From Cryptomeria japonica (taxonomy: Eukaryota; Streptophyta; Pinopsida; Cupressales; Cupressaceae), in contig NC_081410.1 in assembly GCF_030272615.1 (NCBI RefSeq), positions 144,950,349 to 145,014,348 on the forward strand: 64,000 nt of DNA, read 5' to 3'. Below the pieces are notes generated by a model. It was not told the origin of the DNA. It saw only the letters and a program-made list of their open reading frames with translations, and searched no databases. The position numbers and the translations under genes are program-made. Of this stretch, positions 48,901-60,575 are shown one piece after another. How positions within the stretch are numbered: the stretch's first letter is position 1; every line of letters starts with the position of its first letter.

Positions 48901-50304
48901 TGAAATGTCCCCCTTAGTTTTCTCAATTTTCAAACACAATAATTTCACCCATTAGCATTAGCAAGATGAAATACTAAGAGCAATACATGTTGGTGGTTAG
49001 ACGAACCACTTCCACTTTTCAACAAGATAATGAAATACTGAAGATTAAGCAACTACTTGGCGGTATAACCAGTCAATAACAAAGCCAAGAAGTTTGAAAT
49101 TAAACAAGGCAAACACTCAACCACTTATTCAACAGGAGGTCTAGAAATAACAAACTATCACTCAACCATTAATTCAGCGGGAGGACATGAGTACAAAATA
49201 GAATAGAGATAGGCGACAAGCTAGCCTCTTCCACTTGTGTAGTGGGCGATACAAGAAGTATAGTATTGAAATCAAATGAACTATTTCAGTACTACTGAAT
49301 ACAACCTTACAATGGCAACTTTGCAAAATACTTGTCAGTACATCAAACTCCAATCTCTAAGAGATACAAGAAGATACTCCAAGAAGCTACAAACATGAAT
49401 ACTGGAAAATAAAAGCCAAAAAGGGCACTTTACCAAATCTGAAATAACACACCCAGCACCAAAAACTAGACCAGCAGCACTGTTAAGTTCATATCTCCTT
49501 CAAGACACCTCTGAATAGCTCCAAATCAGTGGCAAATGAGAGCTACGAAAGGGATACCGAAGTCTCAACCAACAAAATAATCCAAACAACCTTCAAACTT
49601 TAATGCACGCATCCCAAGGTCACTTCTAGCATGGTACAACCTACCTGGAGGGGTGATTTGCTTTAGAAATCTAGCTCTTCACTATAATTCATGAAACTTG
49701 ACAAAAAGGGATGCTTAGCAAAGAGGAATCCAATGAGCTAATACCCAGAATGATCAGACAATCTGGAAGGGAGATATGATCGAATAACTGCTTCAGCCAT
49801 GGACAAACCAACAACATACAAAATCACACTAACACTCAGAAAACTAAAAATACAATAAAAAAATCCATCTTAATGTAGCTCATTGTATTCCTCTGGATGA
49901 GAAATAGGCTCTCCAATAGCTAGATGCTATCTCTCAAGCACGAAACTGGCACAAGCTAGGAAGCTCTCAACTTCGAAGCACAAGTCTAGCACAAATTCGA
50001 CAACACTTCGTTACAAATATTCATAGATGCCAAAACAAGAGCCCAACACTCTTATTTATAACCTTGGTGCCTCCAAATTCAAATTCACATTCTCCCCAAA
50101 TGGACGCCAAACTCAAATTCAAGATCATTTTTCATTAATTTGAAATTTGCATTTCATTTCCCCTTTCTTCCCAAGTCAACCTTCATAAGGTAGCAAATAT
50201 ACTTTATTAAAATGTTAATAAAATATAATGGAGCATCCAGGATGAATAAGTGAAATATATTACAAAATTAACTTATGACTTAAAATAATGCTTTATCACC
50301 TCAA
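48901..50304 (-). repeat. Truncated 5' LTR of element C
   Basis: The reverse complement matches solo LTR positions from about 31600 to 33230: AATATATTTCACTTAT, GGAGAATGTGAATTTGAATTT (split in two copies), and the hairpin array at about 49000-49260 (CCACTTATTCAACAGGAGG, AATTCAGCGGGAGGAC). The first about 600 bp of the LTR is absent. Confidence 0.85.
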
Positions 50305-50700
50305 GTTATGGATGGGTGGACTCTAGATGCAACATAGTTATGGATGGGTCCACTCATCAATATCATGGTTACATGTGCAAAGGGTTTATACTTTTTCAAA
50401 GCAGTTGATTGTACAAGGCATCACAAAGATGCTAATTTTCAGTTTGAGCCTCAAGGAGGCTATGGAGGAGGTTGGGCCACAAAATATGGTCCAAGTAGTG
50501 ACATATGCAACATGTGTGCAGAGCTGCAAGGAAACTTATTGAGGCTTCCTACAAACATATTTGGTGGACTCCATGTTGTGTGCATGACATAAAAAATGCA
50601 CTCAAGGACATGGGGAAGATTGAATTGATTAGAAATGCCCTTAATGATAGTATGCCCTACTTGGTTAGAAATGGGAAAACATAAATTTGGAGTTTAGATG
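50305..50700 (+). pseudogene. hAT-type transposase fragment (DUF659-like)
   Basis: Reads DGWT, then PLINIMVTCAKGLYFFKAVD, HHKDANFQFE and, shifted by one base, EAMEEVGPQNMVQVVTYATC, then in a third frame WWTPCCVHDIKNALKDMGKI. DGWT...PLIN..V and VVTDNA-type spacing match the DUF659/RNase H-like region of plant hAT transposases. Two frameshifts and several stops. It directly abuts the truncated LTR of element C and lies before a truncated LTR of element D. No TIR found. Confidence 0.75.
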
Positions 50701-50929
50701 GATCTTTTGCTTGTACATCACCTATTGTAGTGTGGAAGTTATGGCTCGTTCTTTCCCTGGCATCCGGGTGCTCCTTTGCCCAAGATTTTTTGATTTTTGA
50801 TGATTTGCTATTGGTCGCCCCATTTAGCTAGTCATACCACCTTGCAAGGGTTGTATTGGGATTCGTGCCATCTACTATGGTGTTGGTTTGGGACTTGGAA
50901 TGATTGGAAGTTGGCCGCACAACCCTTAT

Positions 50930-51549
50930 GGTGTTTTTTATTTCAATTTGAGCTCATTCGAAGAAGAATCAAGGAAGTTATGATCATTTGAAGCTTTCTA
51001 GGGTTGTTGGTTGGCAAAATCAGTTTGCATTTGTTGCATATTAGATTGGGTATCATTGTTCTAAACTCCTGTTTTTCATCATTATTTATCAAATTTGAGT
51101 TTGGGATTAATTCTCTAACTTCTTGAATCATAGCAACCGTGTTTTCTCATGATGCTTCATTGTTAGCTTTATTGACATTCGTTGTTATAGTAGTACTAAA
51201 CAACATTTTTGAAATTTTAGAAGTTGTAGCTAACTTTGTCATCCACTGAATAAGTGGAAGTGGTTGGTTTACCACCAATTTCTTGTTTCGTTACTTTCGA
51301 GCACTTTATATTAACACTCCCACTGAATAAGTGGTCGATTTATGTTCTTGTATTACCCACTAAAAAAGTGGAAGTGGCTAGTTATACTACCAAGTTGTAT
51401 TTTCTTTCATTTTCCTGTATGATTTCCTAGGTTGCTATCTAATAATCCCACTCAACAAGTGGTAGAGTTTGCTTGACTTTTTCTTATGCTAACATAACGG
51501 GTGCAAATTCTTGTGTTTTAAATTGGAAAAACTTAAGGGGATAATTTAG
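50930..51549 (+). repeat. 3' part of an LTR, element D (A/G family)
   Basis: Carries the hairpin array: CCACTGAATAAGTGG at 51243-51257 and again at 51320-51334, CCACTAAAAAAGTGG near 51358 and CCACTCAACAAGTGG near 51449. It ends GGATAATTTA before the primer site. Its 5' part is missing or unrecognisable, and 50700-50930 resembles no other LTR clearly. It lies head-to-head with the LTR of element C across the hAT fragment. Confidence 0.75.
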
Positions 51550-51560
51550 TGGTATCAGAG
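51550..51560 (+). promoter_or_regulatory. Primer-binding site of element D
   Basis: TGGTATCAGAG directly after the LTR end. Confidence 0.9.
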
Positions 51561-51599
51561 TCGGTCTTCCTACCAGCCTATGAATTTAGTTGACAGAAG

Positions 51600-51850
51600 T
51601 TCTCTAAGAGAGAAAAATTAGATACTACAATAGAGAATAGAAAAGACAATAGTTTTAGATTCCTTTAGTTCCTAATGAAGAGAAATTCTTAGAAGTTATT
51701 AGAAACCGTGTGCAAATAGTTGAAACAATGGCCGAAAAGGGACCAACCCTAGAGGACCCTCCCGAGGTCAGATCCAAAAAGAATTTTGATGCTATGTTAG
51801 ACAATGATGGCCAATTTACAACAGAGGTTTGACCCTATGAGTCGGAGCTA
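51600..51850 (+). pseudogene. Element D gag start
   Basis: The frame aligned with element G gag reads RYYNRE, TAG, KRQ, TAG, F, TAG, IPLVPNEEKFLEVIRN. The three TAGs (51638-51640, 51650-51652, 51656-51658) lie at positions that are CAG in element G, CAG in element G, and CAC in G/CAG in A. The start codon region is lost (AGAGAGAAA in place of ATGAGTGAC). It ends at a junction with copia sequence near 51855. Confidence 0.85.
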
Positions 51851-51855
51851 AGGGA

Positions 51856-54010
51856 GAATCATCATCCGAGTCACTATCATCACTATACACAATGGAGGAA
51901 GGAGGAGGATGAGAGGCTAAGCTAGGAGAGATTTCCTCAAACTAAACACTCCTCTCAATGGAAACCTCATGTGTCTTTGGATCCATAAGTCGATATGCCT
52001 TAACACCCTCAGGATATCCAACAAATATGCAAGGCCTACTCTGAGATTCTAATGCCTTTCATTTTTGTGGAGGAATGCGAGCCAATGTTGGACTCCCAAA
52101 GACCCTGAAATGTCTCACAATCAGTTTTCTACCACACCAAGCCTCAAAAGGAGTGATACCGTTCAAAGACTTGTGGATAACCCAATTTTAGATGTGTGTG
52201 GCACAACTGATAGCTTTTGCCCAAAAAGTTAGACCAAGAGAACAAGAATGAATCATGCAGCTAGCCATTTCCTTAAGAGTTCTATTCTTCCTTTCTGCAA
52301 CACCATTCTGCTGTGGAGTGTAGGCAACTTAATGCTGAAGATCAATCCCCTCAAGTGTACAAAAATCCTCAAGTCTATTGTTCACCTATTTCCTTCCATT
52401 GTCTGTGTGAAGGATCTTGACTAACTTCCCTGATTGCTTCTCAACATGAAATCTGTCAAACACTTCACTCTTGTGAACAAGAAAGTAGAGCCAAGTGAAG
52501 CTGGACTAATCATTAATGAAGGTGAGAACATAGCAGGCCTTGCTAAATGAAGGTGTTGGAAATTGGCCTGCTACATCGTTGTGAACTAATTGAAGAACTT
52601 CCAAAGCTCTCCAAGATTTCCCCTTATCAAAATTCTCTTTGGGATGCTTGCCCATGGAACACCTTGAACATGCACCCTCTAAAAAACTAATTTGAGGTAG
52701 ACCTATGACCATGTCCTTAGAGCTAAGATACTGAAGATAGCGGTAGTGAGGTGACCAAACCGCTCAAGCCATAGCTTACTTTTTGAATTTGAATGAATGA
52801 GCAAGGCCATGGAAGGAGATCGAGGCACAAAGTGGGATAAAGAATAAAACTGTGAATTGTGATTGGCTTGTCCCACTGCTACCAAGGCATCATTCTCAAG
52901 TTCTTTTGCCACAACTGAATCAGGTGTGAGATAAACTTTCTTTCCATTTTCATAGTGGGTGATTTGGTAGATAGAGGTTGGTGGTCAAGTTAGGAACATA
53001 GAGAACATTATCAAAAGTTCCATCATCCAGGGAAACCAAACCCTTCCCTTCAACTTCCACTTGTGTATCATGACCAATGAAAATGTGAGGTACCTTAGAT
53101 GGAGCTCCAATAAGGAAAATTTATCCTTTGTAGAACCCATGTGATAAGAGGCACCTGAGTCAAGTATCCATTGTTGTGAAGAACCTGTTTTAGCCATAAA
53201 TGCTTACCCTTTTCCCTTTGACTGCCAGGAAGTGGAAGGAGATGATTCCTTCTTGTAGATGGATGGCAAATTGATATTGTTCTTCTTAATGATGTTTGTC
53301 AACTCATCAATATGCTTTGTGTGGCAATGATGCTCATCATGACCATTTTTCTTGAAATATGAACAAGGTGGTTGTTCCTTCTTAGGTGTATATCTCTTCT
53401 TGGAAGAGGATGAAGAATTGCCTTGTTGTGGAGAGGATGATTATGCTCTATCTTGTTGTGGCTTTGACTTAGTCTGCTTCTGGTTCTTGTATTTCCCTTG
53501 ATTAGCCACCAAAGCTTTGAACTTTGAAGACTTGAGAATCCCCATCATGATCAACTTTGCTTTCTCAAGCATCAACATCTTCGTGAATGCATCAAATGAT
53601 GGTAGAGTGAATGAGGCACCTGAAGTGAATCGATGCGTGTGAAAGATAGAAACAAAGGCTACATACTTTGATGGAAGCTTGTCCAACAAATTGTAAACCA
53701 ATTGAGCATCCTTCTTGTCAATACCACAATCCCTAAGCTTTGCTCTAAGCTCAATTGCTTGCGTGACATAATCTTGGATTGTATTAAAATTCTTGGGATC
53801 CAATGTTGTGAGTTCAGTATCAAGCTTGTAGCCCCTAATCTCATCAACTTGGCCATACAATTTTTCAAATACATCCCAAGCCGCTTTAATTGTAGTACAT
53901 GTATCAATGTGAAAAGTGAGGTCATCTAATACATACTTTCTCAAAGTTCCAAGAGCCATAAAAATTTTAGTGAGACATTCCAATTGAGCATTAGGATCAC
54001 TTTAGGATCT
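51856..54010 (-). pseudogene. Decayed copia gag-protease-integrase, element E
   Basis: Minus strand: gag at 54010-53441 (AQLECLTKIFMALGTLRKYV, AAWDVFEKLYGQVDE, LLDKLPSKYVAFVS), zinc-knuckle region CSYFKKNGHDEHHC with Phe where the second Cys is expected, protease WILDSGASYHMGS (53197-52985), integrase zinc region WLERFGHLTT and CSRCSMGKHP, integrase core LVHNDVAGQ, KILHTDNGRK and QQNGVAERKNRTLKEMAS, and an acidic linker (about 51860-51890) before the expected RT, which is absent. Frame changes and stops are common in integrase; several stops are TAA or TAG. No LTR identified. It joins element D gag at about 51855. Confidence 0.88.
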
Positions 54011-56229
54011 GTCGGTGCTATTATTGTTCCATTTATGTCATGAATGAGTCCTTTTTCCATTAGTTTACTCTATGCTTTAATTTTCTATGATGCATAATTA
54101 AGTGGAGTTAAAAGTAAAAATTTAAGTGAACCCATAGAAATAAAATGAAAGAGCATAAGATAAAAAGTGGCACAATCACATAAGACACCCCCCCAAATTC
54201 ACTCAATCAAAGAATCCCCCCCAAATGATGATTTGGCACTTTATACTTAGTGCGTGTACAATGGGCCACTTGCAAACAAGGGAAAAGTGGACTTTTGATT
54301 TCAAGATTACAACTGCCTCAAATAGGCCAAACAAGATTCAAACCAATAATGCAAGAGATCTAAACTGAGATCCAAGCAAATTACAAGTACCAAATAGGCC
54401 AAAAAAGACCAAATTCTAAAAGTACAATTTCTACTTAAAATGGTGAAAAACTAATAGCACCACGTGAAAGTAGATGAAAAATTATGCACTGAAAAAAATG
54501 GCACCTAAAAAGCTCGTATGAGCCTAAACAGAGCCTGAGAGGTTGTAGAATCGAGGATTTGACATGTAGAGTTGTGAAAAAGGTGAAATTTCTGAAAAAT
54601 CTATCCACAAAAATTAAAAACTAACCACACCACTATGGAGAGCACAAAAAATTAGCCCAAATAAAAAAAATTGTACTGAAAAATGCATCAAAATGACGAA
54701 GATATGAGCCTCAGAAGTTGGATTGCAAAATCAAAAAGCTCAATGGTGAGGGGTCAAATTTTTTTCAATAAGTGTTGATTCAATGCAGATGTCAACAAAA
54801 TACTAGCTTAAATTTGACGGTCATATAGTCGTCATGGCCAAAATACCCTGCATGCATGGTTATATGAAATGCTGATGTCAGCTATACAAATGATGACGTG
54901 GTGTCGTACGATTGGCTGGCGTGTCCGTACAAACAAGGTTATGTGGCAATACAGATTGTATGAATGGCTAACTAGGCACTATACAACTGTTGACTAGGCG
55001 CAGAGGTGGTAGTCTATGTGGCTACCAAGGGGGCATTAATAGTGCAAAAAACTGTCTGTGTGGGCCAATAAATGTGTGCCACATGTCTCAAGTGGTGATA
55101 AAATAACATTATCGTGTCTTTTTGCAGAAAATCACGAGTAGCCATGTGCTGAGAGTAGAGTGGCACGTGATGGAGAAGAGTTGGGTGATGGCATGAAGGT
55201 GGTCATTGAGGCGGGTGACACATGACGGAGTAACCAATGGCACACGATGGAGTGGAGGCATCGTGGTTGAGTGGCTCCGAAGGCACGAAGGACTTGGCGG
55301 ATCGGGCTCTAAGGACAGAGGTCGCGTAGAGGAAGTGACACTCGATTGGTGGTCGTAGTGGACTAGAGCGGTAGAAGCACAAGGTGGCCAGCTAGGAGAT
55401 GACGACGATGACGGGTAGAACCATAGGCCAATGGGAGTACAACCCTATAGGTGGTACAACCACGTGTATTGCACAAGGTACAACCCTTGCAAACAAAAAA
55501 AATCCCTCCCCCCCCCCCCCCCCACCCAAAATTAAATTTGCCCAGAAATATGCTTTTAAAAAAAAAAACTTTTGCAATTCAAAGATAAAAAATGTGATAA
55601 ATATAAATATGAATTTTAATAAATTTTGCAAAAAAATTTTTTTTTTGAAAAATTGTACCATACTATCCAATAGACAATTTTTTTCTTGATACCCCGAAAT
55701 TGACTTTTGCCCAATATAGGCAAATTTGTAGTCAAAGTTTATGGAAACGGCCTCTCAGACTCAATGGTGATGTCGGATTTGGCATAGGATGCTCCCAAAT
55801 TGCTCCTCAGATCTGAATATCAAATGCACTAAGATCTCTCCAAAATGACTAGCCAATGGAGCCCCAACAACTTTGCTACCTTTTAAGAATTTGCCAATAA
55901 TAACCAAGATCTAAAGCCCAATGAAGAGCACAACACAAGAGAGACAAAATTGATAAGAAAAAACTGTACTTCATCAAGATGCAAAAAAGATCAATTGGAT
56001 AAACTATACAATGAAGATGAGCTTGCTTATAAAAGTAAGACCATATGGATATGTGAGCATGTTGGTGTTTGTTTTATCATCTACCAAACATTAAAATAGG
56101 ATACCCAAAGGAATTCTATCCTCTCCTATAAAATCACTACCGATTCCAAGGTCTATATGTGCGAATAAGTGACTTTAGTGAAATAGCTTCTTGGATAGTG
56201 TATGCTGAAAATCTCAAAGGGGGCTTACA
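54011..56229. other. No gene seen; C16 tract at 55508-55523
   Basis: 54011-54900 is AT-rich and could be leader of element E. 55130-55420 is GC-richer with many GGTG/CGATGG-type words and no frame. 55508-55523 is a run of 16 C followed by A-runs and T-runs, a mononucleotide-rich stretch prone to assembly error. Nothing else recognised. Confidence 0.4.
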
Positions 56230-57098
56230 TTAACATGTATCTTTTGAACTGCTGGACTTAGACAGATTTAGTTGGCAGGTGGATATACCAATGAGAGGCT
56301 TCCTCATCAAAGGTGTAAGGAAACAACCTACAGGCCACATCTTCATGCTGAATATCTCTAATATGTAGGAGATCTTCAAAAATCTTGATATGTTCATCAG
56401 CTCAGCGACTTAGGTCGCAACTATGAAACTTAGAACATAAGTGCTTAGGACTCTTTGGCATTGCATTATAGGCTATAAAAACCATAGGGGATGCATTGGT
56501 TGGATTCCACGCCATTGAGATGTTTGTTTGGGAAACTACTGGTTGAACTTGTTGGATAATTGTGGATGGGATACTAGAGGCGGAGTCTTTGGGACTTGAG
56601 AGGTGGGGTTTTGGAGTAATTTGGAAATATCTTCCTCTTCAGGCCTACCTTCTTTTGCTTGACTCTCTCCTTTATTTGGTGAAACTTCCCTCTTTTGTCT
56701 ACATATTGTGGGCCATTCTAACTCCACAAACTCCTTTGATGAACTCTATGCTGATTTGAGGATTCTCTGAAATTTATCATGGGAGAAAGAACTTATGCGA
56801 TCCAGCGTAGCGTCTATTCTTGTTGAGGCAGTGCAGGAGCAGGTTCAGGAGCTGGATTAACTTCCTCTTGTTCCCTTTGATTTTGTGTGTCAATGTGCTT
56901 AGCAATTTCTTCTTCTTCTTTGAGGATGAAGCACATTCGACACCAATCAGGGTAGTTTCTTTTTATGGACCAGGCCAAGCTATATAACTCAATGATGATG
57001 TTTTCTTGTTCATCGTTGAAGCTCAAGTCTGGTTGTTGTTGGTTGAAAATTTTGTACACTTGGGGAAATATACAAAATTGTGGTTTCAACCATGACAC
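56230..57098 (-). pseudogene. Gypsy gag remnant, element F
   Basis: Minus strand from ATG 57098: MSWLKPQFCIFPQVYKIFNQ, ELYSLAWSIKRNYPDWCR, a Glu-rich and Pro-rich stretch ending at a stop near 56814; then across frames to VFIAYNAMPKSPKHLCSKFH, DEHIKIFEDLLHIRDIQHED and LFPYTFDEEASHWYIHLP near 56480-56270. The latter is the HxxxFEDxL...DVxxRLF..TL...A..WY..LP pattern of retrotransposon gag. Multiple stops between. It is a different gag family from elements A/C/G. No pol found downstream. Confidence 0.7.
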
Positions 57099-57838
57099 AT
57101 GAGTAAAACCCTTCCCTATCTAACTACAACTTTAAAAATAAAATAGGATGGGACAACAATCTTTCTTCTTTTTTCAAGAAAGACAATATCCTTTTCTCTT
57201 CACAGAAAATGATAGCAATTGGGTATATAATAGCAGTAACCACTTTTAGATAAAATGAGAGAAAGGAAATGAAGTTTCCTAAAAGCGCAAGGACTTCCGT
57301 CACTTCCTTCGGGACAGGACAACAATATCAAGCTCAAAGACTTGATCATACGAAGTCCTATCTACCCTTTTCTACACTAATGCCATAAAGGACAAGTTAT
57401 GACAGCTCAACGACTGAAATATCTTATTCTTTTCTTGCTAAAACAATGAGAAGTAGTGTAAGCTCAAAGACTCACAGCTATTTCACACAAAATCTTCTTC
57501 TAAATTCTGTTTAAGAACAAGCATAAGAACAAAGGCTTACAACTTTTTCCAATAGAACTTCTACTTTAACTAATTTAATCTTCAGTACTTGCAACTCAAA
57601 GACTGCAAATCAAATTTGATTAAGCTCTCAAAGAAACACTTGCAAAGAAGGAAATATGGAACACCAACTCAAGAATGTAGCACAAAGACTCAAAGCTTGA
57701 GTAATTTTCTTCTATTCCTTTCAATCTTTCAATTCACACATAAAAGCTCAAAGACTTCTTTGCTGCAAATTTGACAGAGTTTTTGCTTGCTTTCCAAAAA
57801 GATAAAAATTACAATAGACCCCCTCAAGTATTTATAGG
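57099..57838 (-). promoter_or_regulatory. Leader and TATA box of element F with repeated AAGTCTTTGAGCT motif
   Basis: The minus strand has CCTATAAATACTTGAGGGGG at 57838-57819, a strong TATA box, and the gag ATG lies about 740 bp downstream. Between them the motif AGCTCAAAGACT (plus strand) or a one- or two-base variant recurs at about 57331, 57409, 57461, 57594, 57681 and 57748, spaced about 50-130 bp. No LTR ends were found, so the extent of the LTR is unknown. Confidence 0.45.
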
Positions 57839-58310
57839 AGAAGAGTCATGAGAAAAAGATGGGAGGATCCCAACTAACTTGAGAAATTCTCTCAACCACC
57901 TAGACTTATTCAATAACTAGCTATGACTTATTCCAACTACAATCCCAATTGAACACAACTTGTAGTTGCTTTACATGTAATTACAAAAGTGCAAGTAATG
58001 AGTTAACTTGCAATTACAAAGTTATTTTTTACATATAACTTGTCAAAACAAAATTACAAATGCATAACTAAAACTATTCCATGTGTCTAAAGACACGACT
58101 CTAACTGCATCATCCTTTGTCTGTGATGATCTTCATGCTGCTTCAGGATGCTAGAACTTGAAGTATTCTGGATTGGTAAAGACATCTTGAACCGGAACGA
58201 GAATTTGCATCCTTGTCTTCTTGCAAGGGGTAGTATTATCTTTTCAGGAGGGAAAGGGTTGACTTCCTCTTTTCATGTCATGACCATCTTTTACTTGAAA
58301 GCATTTTATG
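57839..58310. other. No gene seen; upstream region of element F
   Basis: Probably LTR U3 of element F interrupted by the hAT element at 58319. No coding signal. Confidence 0.35.
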
Positions 58311-58318
58311 TTCTCAAC

Positions 58319-59145
58319 CATAGAAACGGGACTTGCCCAGACTTGCCCCACAAACTCGCCCAGACTTGGTGAGTCCGAGTACGAGTCATGCTCAGCGAGT
58401 CCTAGGGGCTTGGACTCAAAGTCATGCTTAGTGAGTCCTAGGCGCTGCCCCCAAACCCCCGTCAAAAAATATGGGGGGAAACTATGTTGATAGAAGTAGG
58501 GAAAATTTAACCTTTGAGTCTGACATTGATTGGATCGACCAAGTAGATATAGAGGCTGAGACTGTAGCCATGGCAGAGGAGGAGCAGAGAGCACGAGCAC
58601 AAACAAAAGATTTAGAGGCAGATAGTGACACGGATGTTCCTGATGTTGGTGAGCATGGCATGGTGTCACGGGGAGTGGCCATGGCTGTCCAATCATCCAG
58701 GACCTACCTTAGATGCCTTCGTAGAGGGCCGGGGTCAGAGGGTGCTATCGTGCAAGCTTCTCTGAGCCATAGGCTTGTAGTTGTATTAACCTTTGGTATT
58801 TGTATGAAACATTTGATGATGATCATATGATGACATGTATTTTTTATTCCATGAGTTTTGTGATATTGTATACATTTGACAATATTTATATATCTATGTT
58901 TGTTATTTTCTTCAGCTACAATTTGCGTTTATGCTTATGTGATTGATGTATACTTGTGTATGTAATCAAATGAGTCGAGTTTGATGATGTTATTGTGTCT
59001 TTAAGGTGTATTCAATAAAGGGTGTTTGAAACAAGTTTTAAATCTTTAAAAATCTCTAAATTTCTTGAGTTTTTCACTTTCCCAAGTCCAGCCGAGTCTG
59101 ACGTCGAGTCCTGAGTCTGAGCCGAGTCCAAGTCCTGTTTCTTTG
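58319..59145 (+). mobile_element. Short hAT DNA transposon, 827 bp, with TIRs and 8-bp TSD
   Basis: Left end CATAGAAACGGGACTTG, right end CAAGTCCTGTTTCTTTG: 15 of 17 TIR bases pair. Flanking TSDs are TTCTCAAC (58311-58318) and CTCTCAAC (59146-59153), 7 of 8 identical, the size typical of hAT elements. GACTTG, GAGTCC and GACTCG words crowd both subterminal regions (58325-58450 and 59070-59135), as expected of transposase-binding repeats. It keeps only a C-terminal coding scrap, so it is a deletion derivative that would need a transposase in trans. Confidence 0.85.
58471..58830 (+). pseudogene. C-terminal remnant of hAT transposase
   Basis: Open 119-codon frame inside the 827-bp element: DIDWIDQVDIEAETVAMAEE, EQRARAQTKDLEADSDTDVP, then a basic stretch LRCLRRGP. 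An acidic, Glu/Ala-rich tail after the dimerisation domain is usual for plant hAT transposases. The catalytic and dimerisation domains are missing. Confidence 0.55.
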
Positions 59146-59153
59146 CTCTCAAC

Positions 59154-60323
59154 CATGAATTGTTGTTGTATCTCTTTTTTGTATCATCCTTCATTCTTGA
59201 AATCTTCTTGCAAAATAAGGCCCATGCCTTAATCCATTGATTTGGTAGATCATGTGTGCAAACCAGACTGACAAGGGAAGAGATAAATTGATGCAAAAAT
59301 GGGCTCACAAGTGAATTTGGGTTTTGGAAGTTGTATTACATGTGTGGGAAAAAAAAGAGCATTAACCTGCAATTGCGGGGAACAAACATGCAACTTCATA
59401 TGTGTAATAGGTAACTACAAGTTTGCACTTGTAATTGGACCTTTAGAACTCATTTTCAAGTGTTTTTTGAGTGCATTTTGGACCAATTTCGGGTTCTGGA
59501 TGGCTGACCGCAAGTAGACTTTAAATGGGGAAAATGAATGAAGGTGTGAAATGAGTGGATAAGATGGTATGTACGGATGATGGAAATGAATATGAGTGAA
59601 AATGAAAATATTTTGGGAAGATCATCTTCAAGAAAATGGGAAGAACTTTCAACATGTAATCCGGTTCTAAAAACCCAAAATTGAAAGAATGGGTATTTTT
59701 CATCTTTGAAACTTGGAATTTAAACAAAAGATGGTTAAATATTTTATCCGTAAGGGAAGAACAAAAATTTCCAGCCAACTTGTAATCGGGATTTAAAATC
59801 CCGAATACAAGTAAAGAGGGAAATTGGGGAAGAACAATGCAAATCAAAAATTGCATATCAAGGGGAAAATCTCTCTCACAAAAACTGATTTTTGGGGACC
59901 ATTTACAACTAGAAAGGAAAAACATGAAAACAAGAAAATGAAACAAAGAAAAAAAAGATATCAAACCTTTCTGAAAATGCCTCTTCAAAAAGATGATCAA
60001 TCTTTGAAAAAAGGAAGGAGAACTCTAAAAAAAAAAACACGTGAAAGATGTTCAAGTCTTCTTCAACCCTCAACGCCTTATCATTCCAAGCAAAAATGAT
60101 TAATAAGATTGTTGATTTGTGGCATCTTGAATAGAGAAAAATGTGGTTTTTGGTAAAAACGTTTTTGCTGTTATAAACCAAGAAACCAGCAATCTTAATC
60201 TCCGTGTGGTGTGAAAGTTGTCTACCAATGCATGAAAATAGGAAGGAATCCTAAATGCCTTCCTCCTCCAACAAATTCTCCACAAAAATTTGCTAAAAAT
60301 CCTAAAAAAATGTTTTTTTCTTG
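59154..60323. other. No gene seen
   Basis: A/T-rich. The short frames on both strands lack recognisable motifs. Words such as CGGGTTTT, GCAAGTTT and AAAATTGTC recur and foreshadow the tandem repeat at 60.3 kb. Confidence 0.4.
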
Positions 60324-60575
60324 GAAATCGGGTTTTTTGGAGCAAAGAGCAAGTTCGAATTGCATGAAACAATGAAAATCGGGTTTTTAGGAGGATATAA
60401 CAAATTTAAAATTTCACTTTTTCAACATGTTAGGCAAAATCAGGATTTTTGGACCAAATAGCAAGTTTAAAATTGTCAAAAATGCACTTTATAAGCAAAA
60501 TCGGGTTTTTTGGACCAAAGTGCAAGTTTTAAATTGTCACTCTTTCATTTACAAGGCAAAATCACTTGCAAAAGG
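60324..60575. repeat. Tandem repeat, 61-bp unit
   Basis: AAAATCGGG(T/A)TTTTT starts at 60375, 60436, 60497 and (partial) 60558, spacing exactly 61 each time, preceded by a diverged copy at 60324. Each unit continues GGACCAAA..GCAAGTTTAAAATTGTC and ends GGC. Confidence 0.85.

Larger units (their letters stand above)
45858..50304 (-). mobile_element. Older gypsy element C, truncated at both ends, with an acidic ORF in the gag position
   Basis: Minus strand: truncated 5' LTR (50304-48901), primer site TGGTATTAGAG (48899-48889), acidic ORF from ATG 48843, coiled-coil segment, decayed gag core, zinc knuckle (46.2 kb) and protease (about 46010-45860), where element A inserted. The LTR is of the A/G family by hairpin array and end sequence. 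About 600 bp of its U3 is missing next to the hAT fragment. No pol beyond protease is visible on the other side of element A, so it was already truncated. Confidence 0.8.

Noticed and set aside
48901-50304. Element C LTR as a coding or host promoter region
   Set aside because: Its reverse complement matches the LTR family and it directly precedes a primer site.
55392-55689. Overlapping frames with poly-Pro or poly-Gly
   Set aside because: Produced by the C16 tract and adjacent A/T runs.
58244-58696. 150-codon minus-strand frame in the hAT element
   Set aside because: Shadow of the Glu/Ala-rich plus-strand frame and the GAGTCC subterminal repeats; runs through the TIR and TSD.
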